A DNA stretch of 26,722 bases from FW021-bin31 sp964467635 (lineage in GTDB: Bacteria > Bacteroidota > Bacteroidia > Chitinophagales > Chitinophagaceae), in NCBI GenBank assembly GCA_964467635.1, contig CAYXRN010000031.1:1-26722 (forward strand), given 5' to 3'. Both the position numbers and the translations under genes were made by a program. The notes beneath the pieces are model-generated. The model did no database searches. It had not been told where the DNA came from and saw nothing but the letters and a program-made list of their open reading frames with translations. Below are positions 1 through 6,928 of this stretch, in pieces; the stretch's first letter is position 1; the number at the start of each line of letters is the position of its first letter.

Positions 1-11
1 GCAACTGAATC

Positions 12-194
12 ATGGCAAAGAAAGGAAACAGAGTACAGGTGATTTTGGAATGTACGGAACATAAAGCCTCCGGTAAACCGGGGACTTCCCGTTATATTAC
101 CACCAAAAACAAGAAAAATACCCCTGAACGTATTGAGTTGAAGAAATACAACCCGATCTTAAAGCGGGTTACTGTTCATAAGGAAATTAAATAA
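12..194 (+). CDS. rpmG: 50S ribosomal protein L33
   Basis: A 60-residue basic protein of the large ribosomal subunit. It starts MAKKGNRVQVILECTEHK and ends with the L33 signature KYNPILKRVTVHKE. Only one cysteine (C14) remains, and the second zinc pair of the zinc-binding form is replaced by the KYNP stretch, so this is the zinc-free type of L33. The length is normal for the family. It lies 13 bases before the DUF4295 gene, which in Bacteroidota commonly follows rpmB-rpmG and precedes ftsY. Any rpmB would lie just left of the window and cannot be seen. Confidence 0.96.
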   Translation: MAKKGNRVQVILECTEHKASGKPGTSRYITTKNKKNTPERIELKKYNPILKRVTVHKEIK

Positions 195-207
195 AATTTA
201 TTCAATC

Positions 208-381
208 ATGGCTAAGAAAGCAAAAACAGCTATTAAGGGTAAAGACGCTATAGTGGATGCGAACGCTAAAAGCTTTACCAAAGTGATCCGTACTGTAAAA
301 TCCCCCAAAACAGGGGCTTACGCCTTTAAAGAGAACATTATTCATAAGGAACAGGTAAAGAGCTACCTGAGCGGCAAGTAA
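208..381 (+). CDS. DUF4295 family small basic protein
   Basis: A 57-residue lysine-rich protein beginning MAKKAKTAIKGKD and containing FTKVIRTVKSPKTGAYAF followed by KEQVKSYLSGK. This is the pattern of DUF4295, a small Bacteroidota protein encoded beside rpmG and probably connected with the ribosome; its exact role is not known to me. It starts 13 bases after the rpmG stop, so the two are almost certainly cotranscribed. A hairpin terminator follows about 30 bases downstream and separates it from ftsY. Confidence 0.9.
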   Translation: MAKKAKTAIKGKDAIVDANAKSFTKVIRTVKSPKTGAYAFKENIIHKEQVKSYLSGK

Positions 382-410
382 AGTACTTTTTCGTTGCCCG
401 TTATTTTTTA

Positions 411-442
411 AAGCTGTCTCGTAGTATTCGGGGTGGCTTTTT
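411..442 (+). terminator. Intrinsic terminator after rpmG-DUF4295
   Basis: AAGCTGTCTCG (411-421) can pair along its full 11 bases with CGGGGTGGCTT (429-439), using four G-U pairs, around a 7-base loop; a short T run follows at 438-442. It ends the ribosomal-protein transcript before ftsY, although read-through into ftsY is possible because no clear promoter box was found before that gene. Confidence 0.6.
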
Positions 443-542
443 GTGTTTAGTCAGCTATTGAATTCCTAAAGGAGTGTGTGCAGTTGTCAGGTGACTTTTT
501 GGAATACGGTACTTGGAAACTGGCAATATTAAAAAATTACAT

Positions 543-1496
543 ATGGGATTTTTAAAAAAAATATTTTCGGCCAAAGAGAAAGAGAGCCTGGACAAAGGAC
601 TGGAGAAGACGAAAGAAAGCTTTCTCAAAAAGGTGAGTCGAGCAGTAGTCGGTAAGTCGCGGGTAGATGAGGAAGTTTTGGATGATTTGGAGGAGGCCTT
701 GATTTCGGCAGACGTAGGGGTCAAAACTACGGTAGATATCATTTCCCGCCTGGAAGAAAGAGTGGAACGTGATAAATATATGAATGCCAGCGAACTACAG
801 CAAATTCTTCATGAGGAAATAGCCGGATTACTGGTAAGGCCGGAAACCGAGGCGGGTACTGAAGGACTTAATGCTGGAAAAAAACCTTATGTTATACTGG
901 TAGTTGGTGTCAATGGTGTGGGAAAAACAACCACGATTGGCAAACTCGCCTATCAGTTTAAGCAAGCCGGAAAGTCGGTATTGCTGGGTGCTGCGGATAC
1001 TTTTCGTGCCGCCGCCGTAGACCAGCTTACCATTTGGAGTGAGCGAACCGGCGTACCCATTGTGAAACATAAAATGGGTGCCGACCCGGCTGCGGTAGCC
1101 TTTGATACGGTACAAAGCGGGGTGGCAAAAGACGTTGATGTCATTATGATTGATACCGCGGGACGGCTGCACAATAAAAGGCATCTGATGGATGAGTTGA
1201 GTAAGATTCGACGGGTGATAGGCAAGGTGATTCCCGATGCGCCACACGATGTATTGCTTGTACTTGATGGGTCTACCGGGCAAAATGCGCTGGAGCAGGC
1301 CAAACAGTTCACCGCGGCTACAGAAGTAACTTCCCTGGCGATTACCAAACTGGACGGAACAGCCAAGGGAGGGGTGGTACTGGCCATCGCCAACCAATTT
1401 AAAATTCCCGTAAAATATATCGGGATTGGCGAAAAAATGGAAGATTTGCAAACGTTTAATGCAAGTGAGTTTGTAGATTCGCTGTTTAAGCGGTAA
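543..1496 (+). CDS. ftsY: Signal recognition particle receptor FtsY
   Basis: SRP-dependent protein targeting: the membrane-associated GTPase that docks the SRP (Ffh) and ribosome at the inner membrane. The 317-residue protein has a short helical N domain (about 1-100) and a G domain with GVNGVGKT (122-129), DTFRAAA (152-158), DTAGR (204-208) and TKLDG (268-272). The long acidic A domain of the E. coli protein is absent, so the length fits the short form usual in this phylum. The ATG at 543 was preferred over the in-frame ATG at 513 because it gives the typical start MGFLKKIFS, an amphipathic membrane-binding helix. Its last 11 bases overlap the 3' end of the convergent SDR gene. Confidence 0.96.
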   Translation: MGFLKKIFSAKEKESLDKGLEKTKESFLKKVSRAVVGKSRVDEEVLDDLEEALISADVGVKTTVDIISRLEERVERDKYMNASELQQILHEEIAGLLVRPETEAGTEGLNAGKKPYVILVVGVNGVGKTTTIGKLAYQFKQAGKSVLLGAADTFRAAAVDQLTIWSERTGVPIVKHKMGADPAAVAFDTVQSGVAKDVDVIMIDTAGRLHNKRHLMDELSKIRRVIGKVIPDAPHDVLLVLDGSTGQNALEQAKQFTAATEVTSLAITKLDGTAKGGVVLAIANQFKIPVKYIGIGEKMEDLQTFNASEFVDSLFKR

Positions 1497-2307
1497 CTGT
1501 TTTCGTGGCGTTATTTTCGTGGATTTCCCGTTTTACGATTTTAGTAATCAATGGCAGCCGTATCCATACAGGGATGGTTTTCATTAAAAGCCAGTTGATT
1601 TTATTCATCCAGCCAATAAGAATGAGCGCGTCTTTTTTAAACAATTGATCCAGGGATCGCTTGGCCATCTCGTCGGGGGAAAGCAGGCCGATTCTGCCCA
1701 GGAAGCCCTGTTTTTCAATACGTATGCGGGTATCTTCGTTGGTTCGCATGGGGCCAGGATGTACGACACTAACAAATACGCCGGAGCCTTTCAGCTCTTC
1801 AAAAAGTCCCCTTGAAAAATGAAGTAAAAACACCTTTGACGCCGGATAAACAGTTTTGTAACCAATGGGAGAGAAGGAGGCCATGCTTGAAACATTTAAA
1901 ACCCATGCCTGGTTGTGGCGTTTTAATACCGGAAGAAGCTGGTGCGTAAGCATAACGGTAGCTCGGACATTCAGTAAAATGATTTTATTGATCAGGTCAA
2001 ACTTTGTTTCTGCAAAAACAGATGTCCCTCCTAGCCCGGCGTTGTTAACCAACAGGTCAACGGCATAATGGTTTTTCACCCACTTCACAAGTCGGTTGAT
2101 TTCTTTTTCGCAGGTGAGATCACATTCAAACCTCCTTGCCTTTATCCGGTATTTTTTTTCCAGTGTGGTACAGAGCTCCGGCAGGTCTTCTCCGGGCAGC
2201 GCAGTAAGTAGTATATTCTTTCCTCTTTTAGCCAATTCTATTGCAAAGGACCTCCCCAGGCCCTTGCTGGCTCCCGTAATCAACGCGTACCTTTCGTTTG
2301 AAGACAT
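1486..2307 (-). CDS. Short-chain dehydrogenase/reductase (SDR) family protein
   Basis: A 273-residue NAD(P)-dependent oxidoreductase of the classical SDR type. Visible motifs are the cofactor loop TGASKGLG (11-18), NNAG (88-91), a catalytic serine in the VSSMASF stretch (about 140) and the YPASK catalytic pair (Y154, K158), followed by PGPMRTN (about 184-190). The family acts on alcohols, ketones or fatty-acyl groups; the substrate cannot be read from the sequence. The C-terminal part (about 225-265) is hydrophobic and may associate with membrane, as in SDRs of lipid metabolism. The gene begins 11 bases after the GLxN-repeat gene ends, so it may be the last gene of the sigma/FecR operon, and its 3' end overlaps ftsY tail to tail. 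Confidence 0.88.
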   Translation of the reverse strand: MSSNERYALITGASKGLGRSFAIELAKRGKNILLTALPGEDLPELCTTLEKKYRIKARRFECDLTCEKEINRLVKWVKNHYAVDLLVNNAGLGGTSVFAETKFDLINKIILLNVRATVMLTHQLLPVLKRHNQAWVLNVSSMASFSPIGYKTVYPASKVFLLHFSRGLFEELKGSGVFVSVVHPGPMRTNEDTRIRIEKQGFLGRIGLLSPDEMAKRSLDQLFKKDALILIGWMNKINWLLMKTIPVWIRLPLITKIVKREIHENNATKTVTA

Positions 2308-2318
2308 TCTTAAGTAGT

Positions 2319-3332
2319 TTAAAGCGTGAATTGTAACCGGCCGGTAAACCCAATATAGGCACCTATAAAGTGGCTATTTTGTTTGTTGCTCGTAGTCGTC
2401 CAGAAATAATGTCCGGTGTTACCGGAGAATTCTTGACGAGAATAATCGAGTACCAGATAAGCGGAAGGCCCTGCGAGCAAGCTAAGGCGGTTGGTTAACT
2501 TAATTTCAGAAAGCATACGCAGACTGTAGCTGTACAAATGACCATTGGTAAAATCAGTCTGTAGGAGTTGGGCCGCCTCTGCATTTAAACGAAAAGCACC
2601 CTTTGTGTTCAGCAGATGCGCACCGATGGCCGCCTCCAGCAGGAATAGATCATAATCACTGTTTAATTTGTAGCCCAACCCGAGGCGCCCATAGAGCACC
2701 CGGCCGCCTGACTGAAAACCAAGCAGCATATTTAACGACTCATCTGTGGATAACGTGATGTTTTTATCCCCCTTCTTAATCAAATTGATGAAACCGATGG
2801 GATAGTCGCTGCTATCGGCCAGGTTGATCAAACCGGCTATTTGAACGCCTTTTACTTTTTTTGCTCTATTGATTAATCCGGATAATTGAACACCGTCTAC
2901 GTCCGTTGATTGGTTATAAAGGCCGGCTATTTGTATCCCGTTTACCTTTTCCGCTTTATTAAAGAGACCTGCCGTTTGACTGCCTTCCAGGTCACCGGTA
3001 AGATTGAAAAGGCCTGCAAACAGGGCGCCCTTTGCCTTTCTACCGACGGTGTTACCTATGCCTGCGAATATGGCGCCATGAGCATCTTCTTTAATGCTAT
3101 TGACGATGCCGGCCAGTGCGCATCCTCGGATGCCGCCTGTTACACCTGCCAAGGCCTGAAGCGAAATGGTATTGTTATATGCCGGCGCATGGGCTCCGCT
3201 TGAGGTAATGGGATAGATAATCCCAATATCTGCAACATGCGGGATCAGGGGAGTGTGTTGTTTTTTTTGTTGTGCATACCCATTCAGAGAAAAGCAGAAA
3301 CAAAACAGAAGGATCAGATAAGCTCTTGTCAT
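2319..3332 (-). CDS. GLxN-repeat outer-membrane protein (surface-repeat type), no STN domain
   Basis: A 337-residue exported protein of unknown function. Residues 1-20 are a signal peptide ending in NGYAQ. Residues about 71-185 hold seven copies of a 15-16 residue repeat with the core [IV]Qx[AS]G[LI]xN (for example IQIAGLYN 133-140, VQLSGLIN 148-155, VQIAGLIN 163-170), closed by the cap PIGFINLIKKGDK (about 178-190). From about 200 to the end there are alternating hydrophobic stretches, glycine and aromatic residues like a small outer-membrane beta barrel, ending GRLQFTL. The array resembles proteins annotated as surface-repeat (LA_2272-like) proteins, from memory only. It is a paralogue of the C-terminal part of its upstream neighbour, 55 bases away, and probably shares its transcript. 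Confidence 0.75.
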   Translation of the reverse strand: MTRAYLILLFCFCFSLNGYAQQKKQHTPLIPHVADIGIIYPITSSGAHAPAYNNTISLQALAGVTGGIRGCALAGIVNSIKEDAHGAIFAGIGNTVGRKAKGALFAGLFNLTGDLEGSQTAGLFNKAEKVNGIQIAGLYNQSTDVDGVQLSGLINRAKKVKGVQIAGLINLADSSDYPIGFINLIKKGDKNITLSTDESLNMLLGFQSGGRVLYGRLGLGYKLNSDYDLFLLEAAIGAHLLNTKGAFRLNAEAAQLLQTDFTNGHLYSYSLRMLSEIKLTNRLSLLAGPSAYLVLDYSRQEFSGNTGHYFWTTTSNKQNSHFIGAYIGFTGRLQFTL

Positions 3333-3387
3333 CGTTTTATACGTTTTTATTTACGACAACGTCGGCTTGTTTTACCCCTATGGCTCA

Positions 3388-5049
3388 TTAAAAAATAGTC
3401 ACTCCCGTATGAATACCAAACCAGCCACGAACTGAACCACTTAAAGAGAAAGATCGCGCGGGAAGGCGAAATCCTTTTTCTGTATTATCCTTCTCCGGAA
3501 AATAAATGCAAAAAGCCGGTCCTGCAAACAGGGCTATTTTGGGCGTTAGAGACAAAACGATTGCGGGCTGTATTCTGACAAGCAATGGCAGATTGCCCCA
3601 GTCTCCGTTGAGTATACTTTGTTCTGTTATTTCTGTGGTAAGGAAAAGGCCTGAGGATAAATCAAATGATCTTCCCAGCCCATACCCGAAAGAGAACACG
3701 GCTTGGTTGGAGGCTATGGTTACCCCTGCCAGTAAAATGTTGTATAGCTTTTGTTTTCCTGTTTTATAAGATATGTTAAGGTCCCATGCTTCCTGCCAGG
3801 AAACGGACAGCTTGCGGTACCCCTTTTTTTTAATTATATTAACCAGACCAATCGCATAACCGGACGCACTGTCTGCTATGTTGATGAGACCTGCTTGTAA
3901 ACCACGATTTGAAGCCGTCTTGTTTAAAATACCTGCAAGCTGAAGGCCGGTTACGGTTGTTTTGTTGGTGTTCGTTATTCCGGCGAATTGAATGCCGTTT
4001 ATACTTTTTGAAGCGTTTAAAACGCCTGCAAGTTGGATACCGGTTACTTCTTCCTCAACGACGTTAACCAGTCCTCCTATCTGAAAGCCTTTCGTTGCAG
4101 ACCGGACATTGTTATACAATCCAGCCGCCTGAAAACCAGTCATTGTGCCGCCTACGCTGTTAAAAAGACCGGCCAGCTGTATATACTTTACTTCGTTTTT
4201 ATCCAGGTTAAATAATCCCCCTAGTTCTACACCGTTCAGGCCCGCAGCATATCCACCGAGGATATTAAAAGAGAAATTATTCGTTATTTGCGCACCCAGT
4301 TTTCCGTGGGTGCCAAGTCCGGGCCATATAGCGTATTGAAAAGGCTGTCTAATGAAAAAGTGGCTCAGGTTAATGTCTCGCACTTTTTGCCTGGAGGAGA
4401 TAAACAAACGGTTCACCCAGGCCTGACCCAAAAAAGAATTGGGCTTGATCGTTACGGTATTCAATTTCACGGACCTGATCGGGCTGATAGCGATATTGAT
4501 GGACTGATCGTACCCCTGTTGAGCAATGAAAGACGTGTCGTTAAAGTAAAACTTGCTTACGTGAATAACCGGCGGTCGGGACGAGGCATGCAGGTGAAGC
4601 TGGTAACGTCCTTTATTATCTGTCAGATCCGATTGAAGCTGAAGACGTTCATAGACACTTACATTAGCCAGCGGGGCGCCCGTTTCCCTATTGAAGATTG
4701 AACCGCTTACCGTGAATGATCGTTTGTTTGGCATTTTATTGTGAATAATAACGTAGCCCGCGGTCGCAGTGTAGGTATAGCCCAAACCTAACAACCGCTG
4801 CAGGACTTTTTTGACCGGTTGTTGGTATGCAGACAAGCTAACCATGCTGTCTGTCGAAAGAATATCACTTTTATAGGAAAAGTGAAACCCGCCTTCCCGG
4901 GCAATGGCCTGCAACGCGATGGCCAGTTTTTGTTGACGGAGCTGTATGGATATTTTTTTAGAAAGGGTACTTTGCGCTACTGAGGACAGGGACAGTAACA
5001 GTAACAGAAAGAACAGGAGGGGGACTATATCGTGGTCTTTGATGCGCAA
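3388..5049 (-). CDS. STN + carboxypeptidase-regulatory domain protein with GLxN repeats and predicted barrel
   Basis: A 553-residue exported protein. Residues 1-25 form a signal peptide (leucine-rich, ending SSVAQ). Residues about 33-104 are an STN (secretin/TonB N-terminal) domain of the type that contacts anti-sigma factors, and about 112-190 a carboxypeptidase-regulatory-like beta domain (VSGSIFNRETGAPLANVSVY). Residues 272-404 contain about eight repeats at a 16-residue period (VELGGLFN 274, IQLAGLFN 290, FQAAGLYN 306, FQIGGLVN 322, IQLAGVLN 338, IQFAGITN 353, LQLAGILN 369), capped by YAIGLVNIIKKKG. The rest looks like an outer-membrane barrel ending in phenylalanine. There is no TonB box, plug or large TonB-dependent barrel, unlike SusC. 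The gene follows fecR by 7 bases in the operon, so it may replace the receptor as the surface sensor. Confidence 0.8.
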   Translation of the reverse strand: MRIKDHDIVPLLFFLLLLLSLSSVAQSTLSKKISIQLRQQKLAIALQAIAREGGFHFSYKSDILSTDSMVSLSAYQQPVKKVLQRLLGLGYTYTATAGYVIIHNKMPNKRSFTVSGSIFNRETGAPLANVSVYERLQLQSDLTDNKGRYQLHLHASSRPPVIHVSKFYFNDTSFIAQQGYDQSINIAISPIRSVKLNTVTIKPNSFLGQAWVNRLFISSRQKVRDINLSHFFIRQPFQYAIWPGLGTHGKLGAQITNNFSFNILGGYAAGLNGVELGGLFNLDKNEVKYIQLAGLFNSVGGTMTGFQAAGLYNNVRSATKGFQIGGLVNVVEEEVTGIQLAGVLNASKSINGIQFAGITNTNKTTVTGLQLAGILNKTASNRGLQAGLINIADSASGYAIGLVNIIKKKGYRKLSVSWQEAWDLNISYKTGKQKLYNILLAGVTIASNQAVFSFGYGLGRSFDLSSGLFLTTEITEQSILNGDWGNLPLLVRIQPAIVLSLTPKIALFAGPAFCIYFPEKDNTEKGFRLPARSFSLSGSVRGWFGIHTGVTIF

Positions 5050-5056
5050 TGAGTAC

Positions 5057-6052
5057 TTATGGTTCTTTATAGGTTAGAATGATCTGATTTTGCTGGTAGA
5101 CAATGTGTACTTGATCAAAGGTCTGTTTAATAACCTTGAGTATGGTATCTAAAGACTGGTCATGAAAAGTAGCCGTCAACGGAAGCGAGCCTAATTGCGG
5201 GTCAGCTATACGGATGTGTTGGGGATAAATCTCATTCAGTGCAGCTACCAGTTCTTCTAGCGGCGTTTCTTTGCAGATGAATGTTTTTGTTTTGTAATAG
5301 TTGTACAGCTCCCCGGATACTTGTTTTTTTTCTATCTTGGATTTTTTTGTAGAAACGATTGCTTTTTGATGAGGGGTTAGCTGTACTGCCTGATTTTGGC
5401 CGCTTACTTCTACGCGGCCGGTCTCAACGATAACTTCTGTAGCATGCGCTGAGGTGTTTATATTAAAAGTAGTTCCTAATACCCTTACAGTAACACCATT
5501 GGCTAGAACGATAAACGGACGAGCGGACTGTGAAGCTACTTCAAAGAAAGCCTCCCCCTTCAGTTCCACAGTTCTTGTTCTTTTTCCGAATGATGAGCTA
5601 TACATCAGCGTTGTACTTTTATTTAAAGTGACAATAGTCCCATCAGGCAATGCTTGGGTGATGACTTTATCTTTTGAATGAACCGTAGTCTTATTGGCTT
5701 GCAACAAAACATACAGTATTCCTCCGCCAATTATCAGACCGATAACGGCTGCCGCGAGGGTTGAAAATTTTTTTTGTCTGAAGCGGGGTGCTTTTTTTAC
5801 TGGTCGGGTAAAGGCCGTTGTGTTGACTTTGTCCCTAAAACGTTGCCATGCATCGGCTTCATCCGGAGCCACATGGGTAGACGCCTGCCTGCTGCTTTCC
5901 CATATGGTTTTTAATTGCTGGAAATGCTGCTGGTGGTCGGCAGATGTACTGATCCACTTTTCTACCTGTCCTTCTTCCTCAGGCAGCGTTTCTCCCAGCA
6001 GGTACTTTACCAGCAGATCGTCCATTCCGTTCCTTTTATTGTATGTTTCCAT
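5057..6052 (-). CDS. FecR-type anti-sigma factor
   Basis: A single-pass inner-membrane regulator of the ECF sigma factor encoded 3 bases upstream. The 331 residues show a cytoplasmic N-terminal part (YLLGETLPEEEGQVEKW, about 17-33), a transmembrane helix at about 98-117, a periplasmic FecR domain (about 130-215: ALPDGTIVTLNKST, ELKGEAFFEV, VLGTTFNI) and a C-terminal DUF4974 domain (about 256-327), which is thought to meet the STN domain of the partner protein. The length is normal. An alternative start at M10 (MDDLLVKYLLGE) is possible. Its downstream neighbour is the STN/GLxN protein rather than a TonB-dependent receptor. Confidence 0.93.
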   Translation of the reverse strand: METYNKRNGMDDLLVKYLLGETLPEEEGQVEKWISTSADHQQHFQQLKTIWESSRQASTHVAPDEADAWQRFRDKVNTTAFTRPVKKAPRFRQKKFSTLAAAVIGLIIGGGILYVLLQANKTTVHSKDKVITQALPDGTIVTLNKSTTLMYSSSFGKRTRTVELKGEAFFEVASQSARPFIVLANGVTVRVLGTTFNINTSAHATEVIVETGRVEVSGQNQAVQLTPHQKAIVSTKKSKIEKKQVSGELYNYYKTKTFICKETPLEELVAALNEIYPQHIRIADPQLGSLPLTATFHDQSLDTILKVIKQTFDQVHIVYQQNQIILTYKEP

Positions 6053-6055
6053 CTT

Positions 6056-6634
6056 CTATAAAATAAATGATGAGGCCAATAACAGCATCAGAGGCAGAAA
6101 ATCAATTAATCTGACTCTTAAGATACGCAATGCTTTTCCCATTTGGTTTTCAACGGTTTTTACAGACAGGCCGAGTTTATCGGCAATCTCCCTGTATTTT
6201 AGGGATTCAAAACGGCTCAGCTGAAAAATGGTCCGGCACCCTTCCGGGAGTGTCTGCAGGGCTTCTGATAGTTGATGTTTTAGCTCCTGATAGGTCACTT
6301 CCTCCGGAGTGGGTTCTCCTGAAGGCCTGGTATTGTGTTTTAAATATGTTTCATGTGCAGCCTTCACTTTTTCATGCCTCAGGTAATTGAGGCATTCGTT
6401 GTAAACACAGCGATACAAATAGGCTGTAAACGATTGGGTGATGCTGATCTCATCTGCCTTGTTCCAAAGCCGTAGAAAGATATTTTGAACCATATCTTCT
6501 GCTACCGCGTTGTCCTTTACAAAAGTAAAAGCATAGGCATGCAGGGCTTTAAAGTGTGCCTTGAAAACCCGTTCAAAAAGAGCTTCATCCCGCTTTAGCG
6601 GAAGCGCCTTTTTTTGTATTTCGCATGGTTCCAT
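6056..6634 (-). CDS. ECF-type RNA polymerase sigma factor, FecI-like
   Basis: A 192-residue sigma-70 family factor of the FecI/Bacteroidota expansion type. Region 2 spans about 18-85 (AEDMVQNIFLRLWNKADEI, then TAYLYRCVYNECLNYLR) and region 4 about 125-172 (LPEGCRTIFQLSRFESLKYRE, ADKLGLSVKTVENQMGKALR, the helix-turn-helix). After the helix-turn-helix the protein ends in a hydrophobic tail (DFLPLMLLLASSFIL), which could touch membrane or anti-sigma factor. It is the first gene of the minus-strand cluster and lies 3 bases before fecR, the usual sigma/anti-sigma arrangement. A -7-like box lies about 70 bases upstream. Confidence 0.93.
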   Translation of the reverse strand: MEPCEIQKKALPLKRDEALFERVFKAHFKALHAYAFTFVKDNAVAEDMVQNIFLRLWNKADEISITQSFTAYLYRCVYNECLNYLRHEKVKAAHETYLKHNTRPSGEPTPEEVTYQELKHQLSEALQTLPEGCRTIFQLSRFESLKYREIADKLGLSVKTVENQMGKALRILRVRLIDFLPLMLLLASSFIL

Positions 6635-6705
6635 TCAGGATGTTGTTGGTCGTTGTTCCCGTCTTGTTTTTATGAAGACAACTCAGGCCGCGTTTACCCC
6701 CATGC

Positions 6706-6713
6706 CAAAAATA
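6706..6713 (-). promoter_or_regulatory. Candidate -7 promoter box for the sigma/fecR operon
   Basis: Reading on the minus strand gives TATTTTTG, a match to the Bacteroidota -7 consensus TAnnTTTG, about 72 bases before the sigma-factor start. No TTTG was seen at the expected -33 spacing, so this rests on one half-site. Confidence 0.35.
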
Positions 6714-6790
6714 CAAAAAATGCTGCGCTGGTAGCCGGTGCGGAGACAGTATGATTGGAATGGTGCGTTTGGATTTTGCTCTTTCACCTG

Positions 6791-6821
6791 CTGCGCTGAG
6801 CGCTTTCGCGGTCAAGCGCAG
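6791..6821. other. Imperfect inverted repeat between divergent genes
   Basis: CTGCGCTGA (6791-6799) pairs with TCAAGCGCAG (6812-6821) with a single bulged A; GCG and CGC inside the loop can pair as well. No T run follows on either strand, so it is not an ordinary terminator. It sits between the minus-strand sigma operon and rimO, where an operator or a leftover hairpin would be possible. Confidence 0.4.
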
Positions 6822-6898
6822 GAACCGATTGATAAGCTGTATTTTGAGCAGGTGGTGACAAGCCCCCCGTAAATGAAGCAATTCCTCTCAAATCATGT

Positions 6899-6906
6899 TA
6901 TCTTTG
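6899..6906 (+). promoter_or_regulatory. Candidate -7 promoter box for rimO
   Basis: TATCTTTG matches TAnnTTTG and ends 22 bases before the TTG start of rimO, which leaves a short leader. The matching -33 TTTG is not evident. The position supports the upstream TTG start. Confidence 0.45.
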
Positions 6907-6928
6907 CAGCAGAACAAAATAGCCGGTT

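Noticed and set aside
828..1451. 207-residue minus-strand ORF inside ftsY
   Set aside because: Shadow of the ftsY frame; no family resemblance, and ftsY motifs are unambiguous on the plus strand.
3333..3387. Possible promoter or terminator between the two GLxN-repeat genes
   Set aside because: No TAnnTTTG box and no hairpin with a T run was found in these 55 bases, so the genes are treated as one operon.
5694..6224. 176-residue plus-strand ORF across fecR and the sigma gene
   Set aside because: It crosses the ends of two well-supported minus-strand genes and shows no recognisable domain.
6585..6881. 98-residue minus-strand ORF overlapping the sigma-factor start
   Set aside because: Overlaps the sigma gene in another frame and covers the promoter and palindrome region; no protein features.
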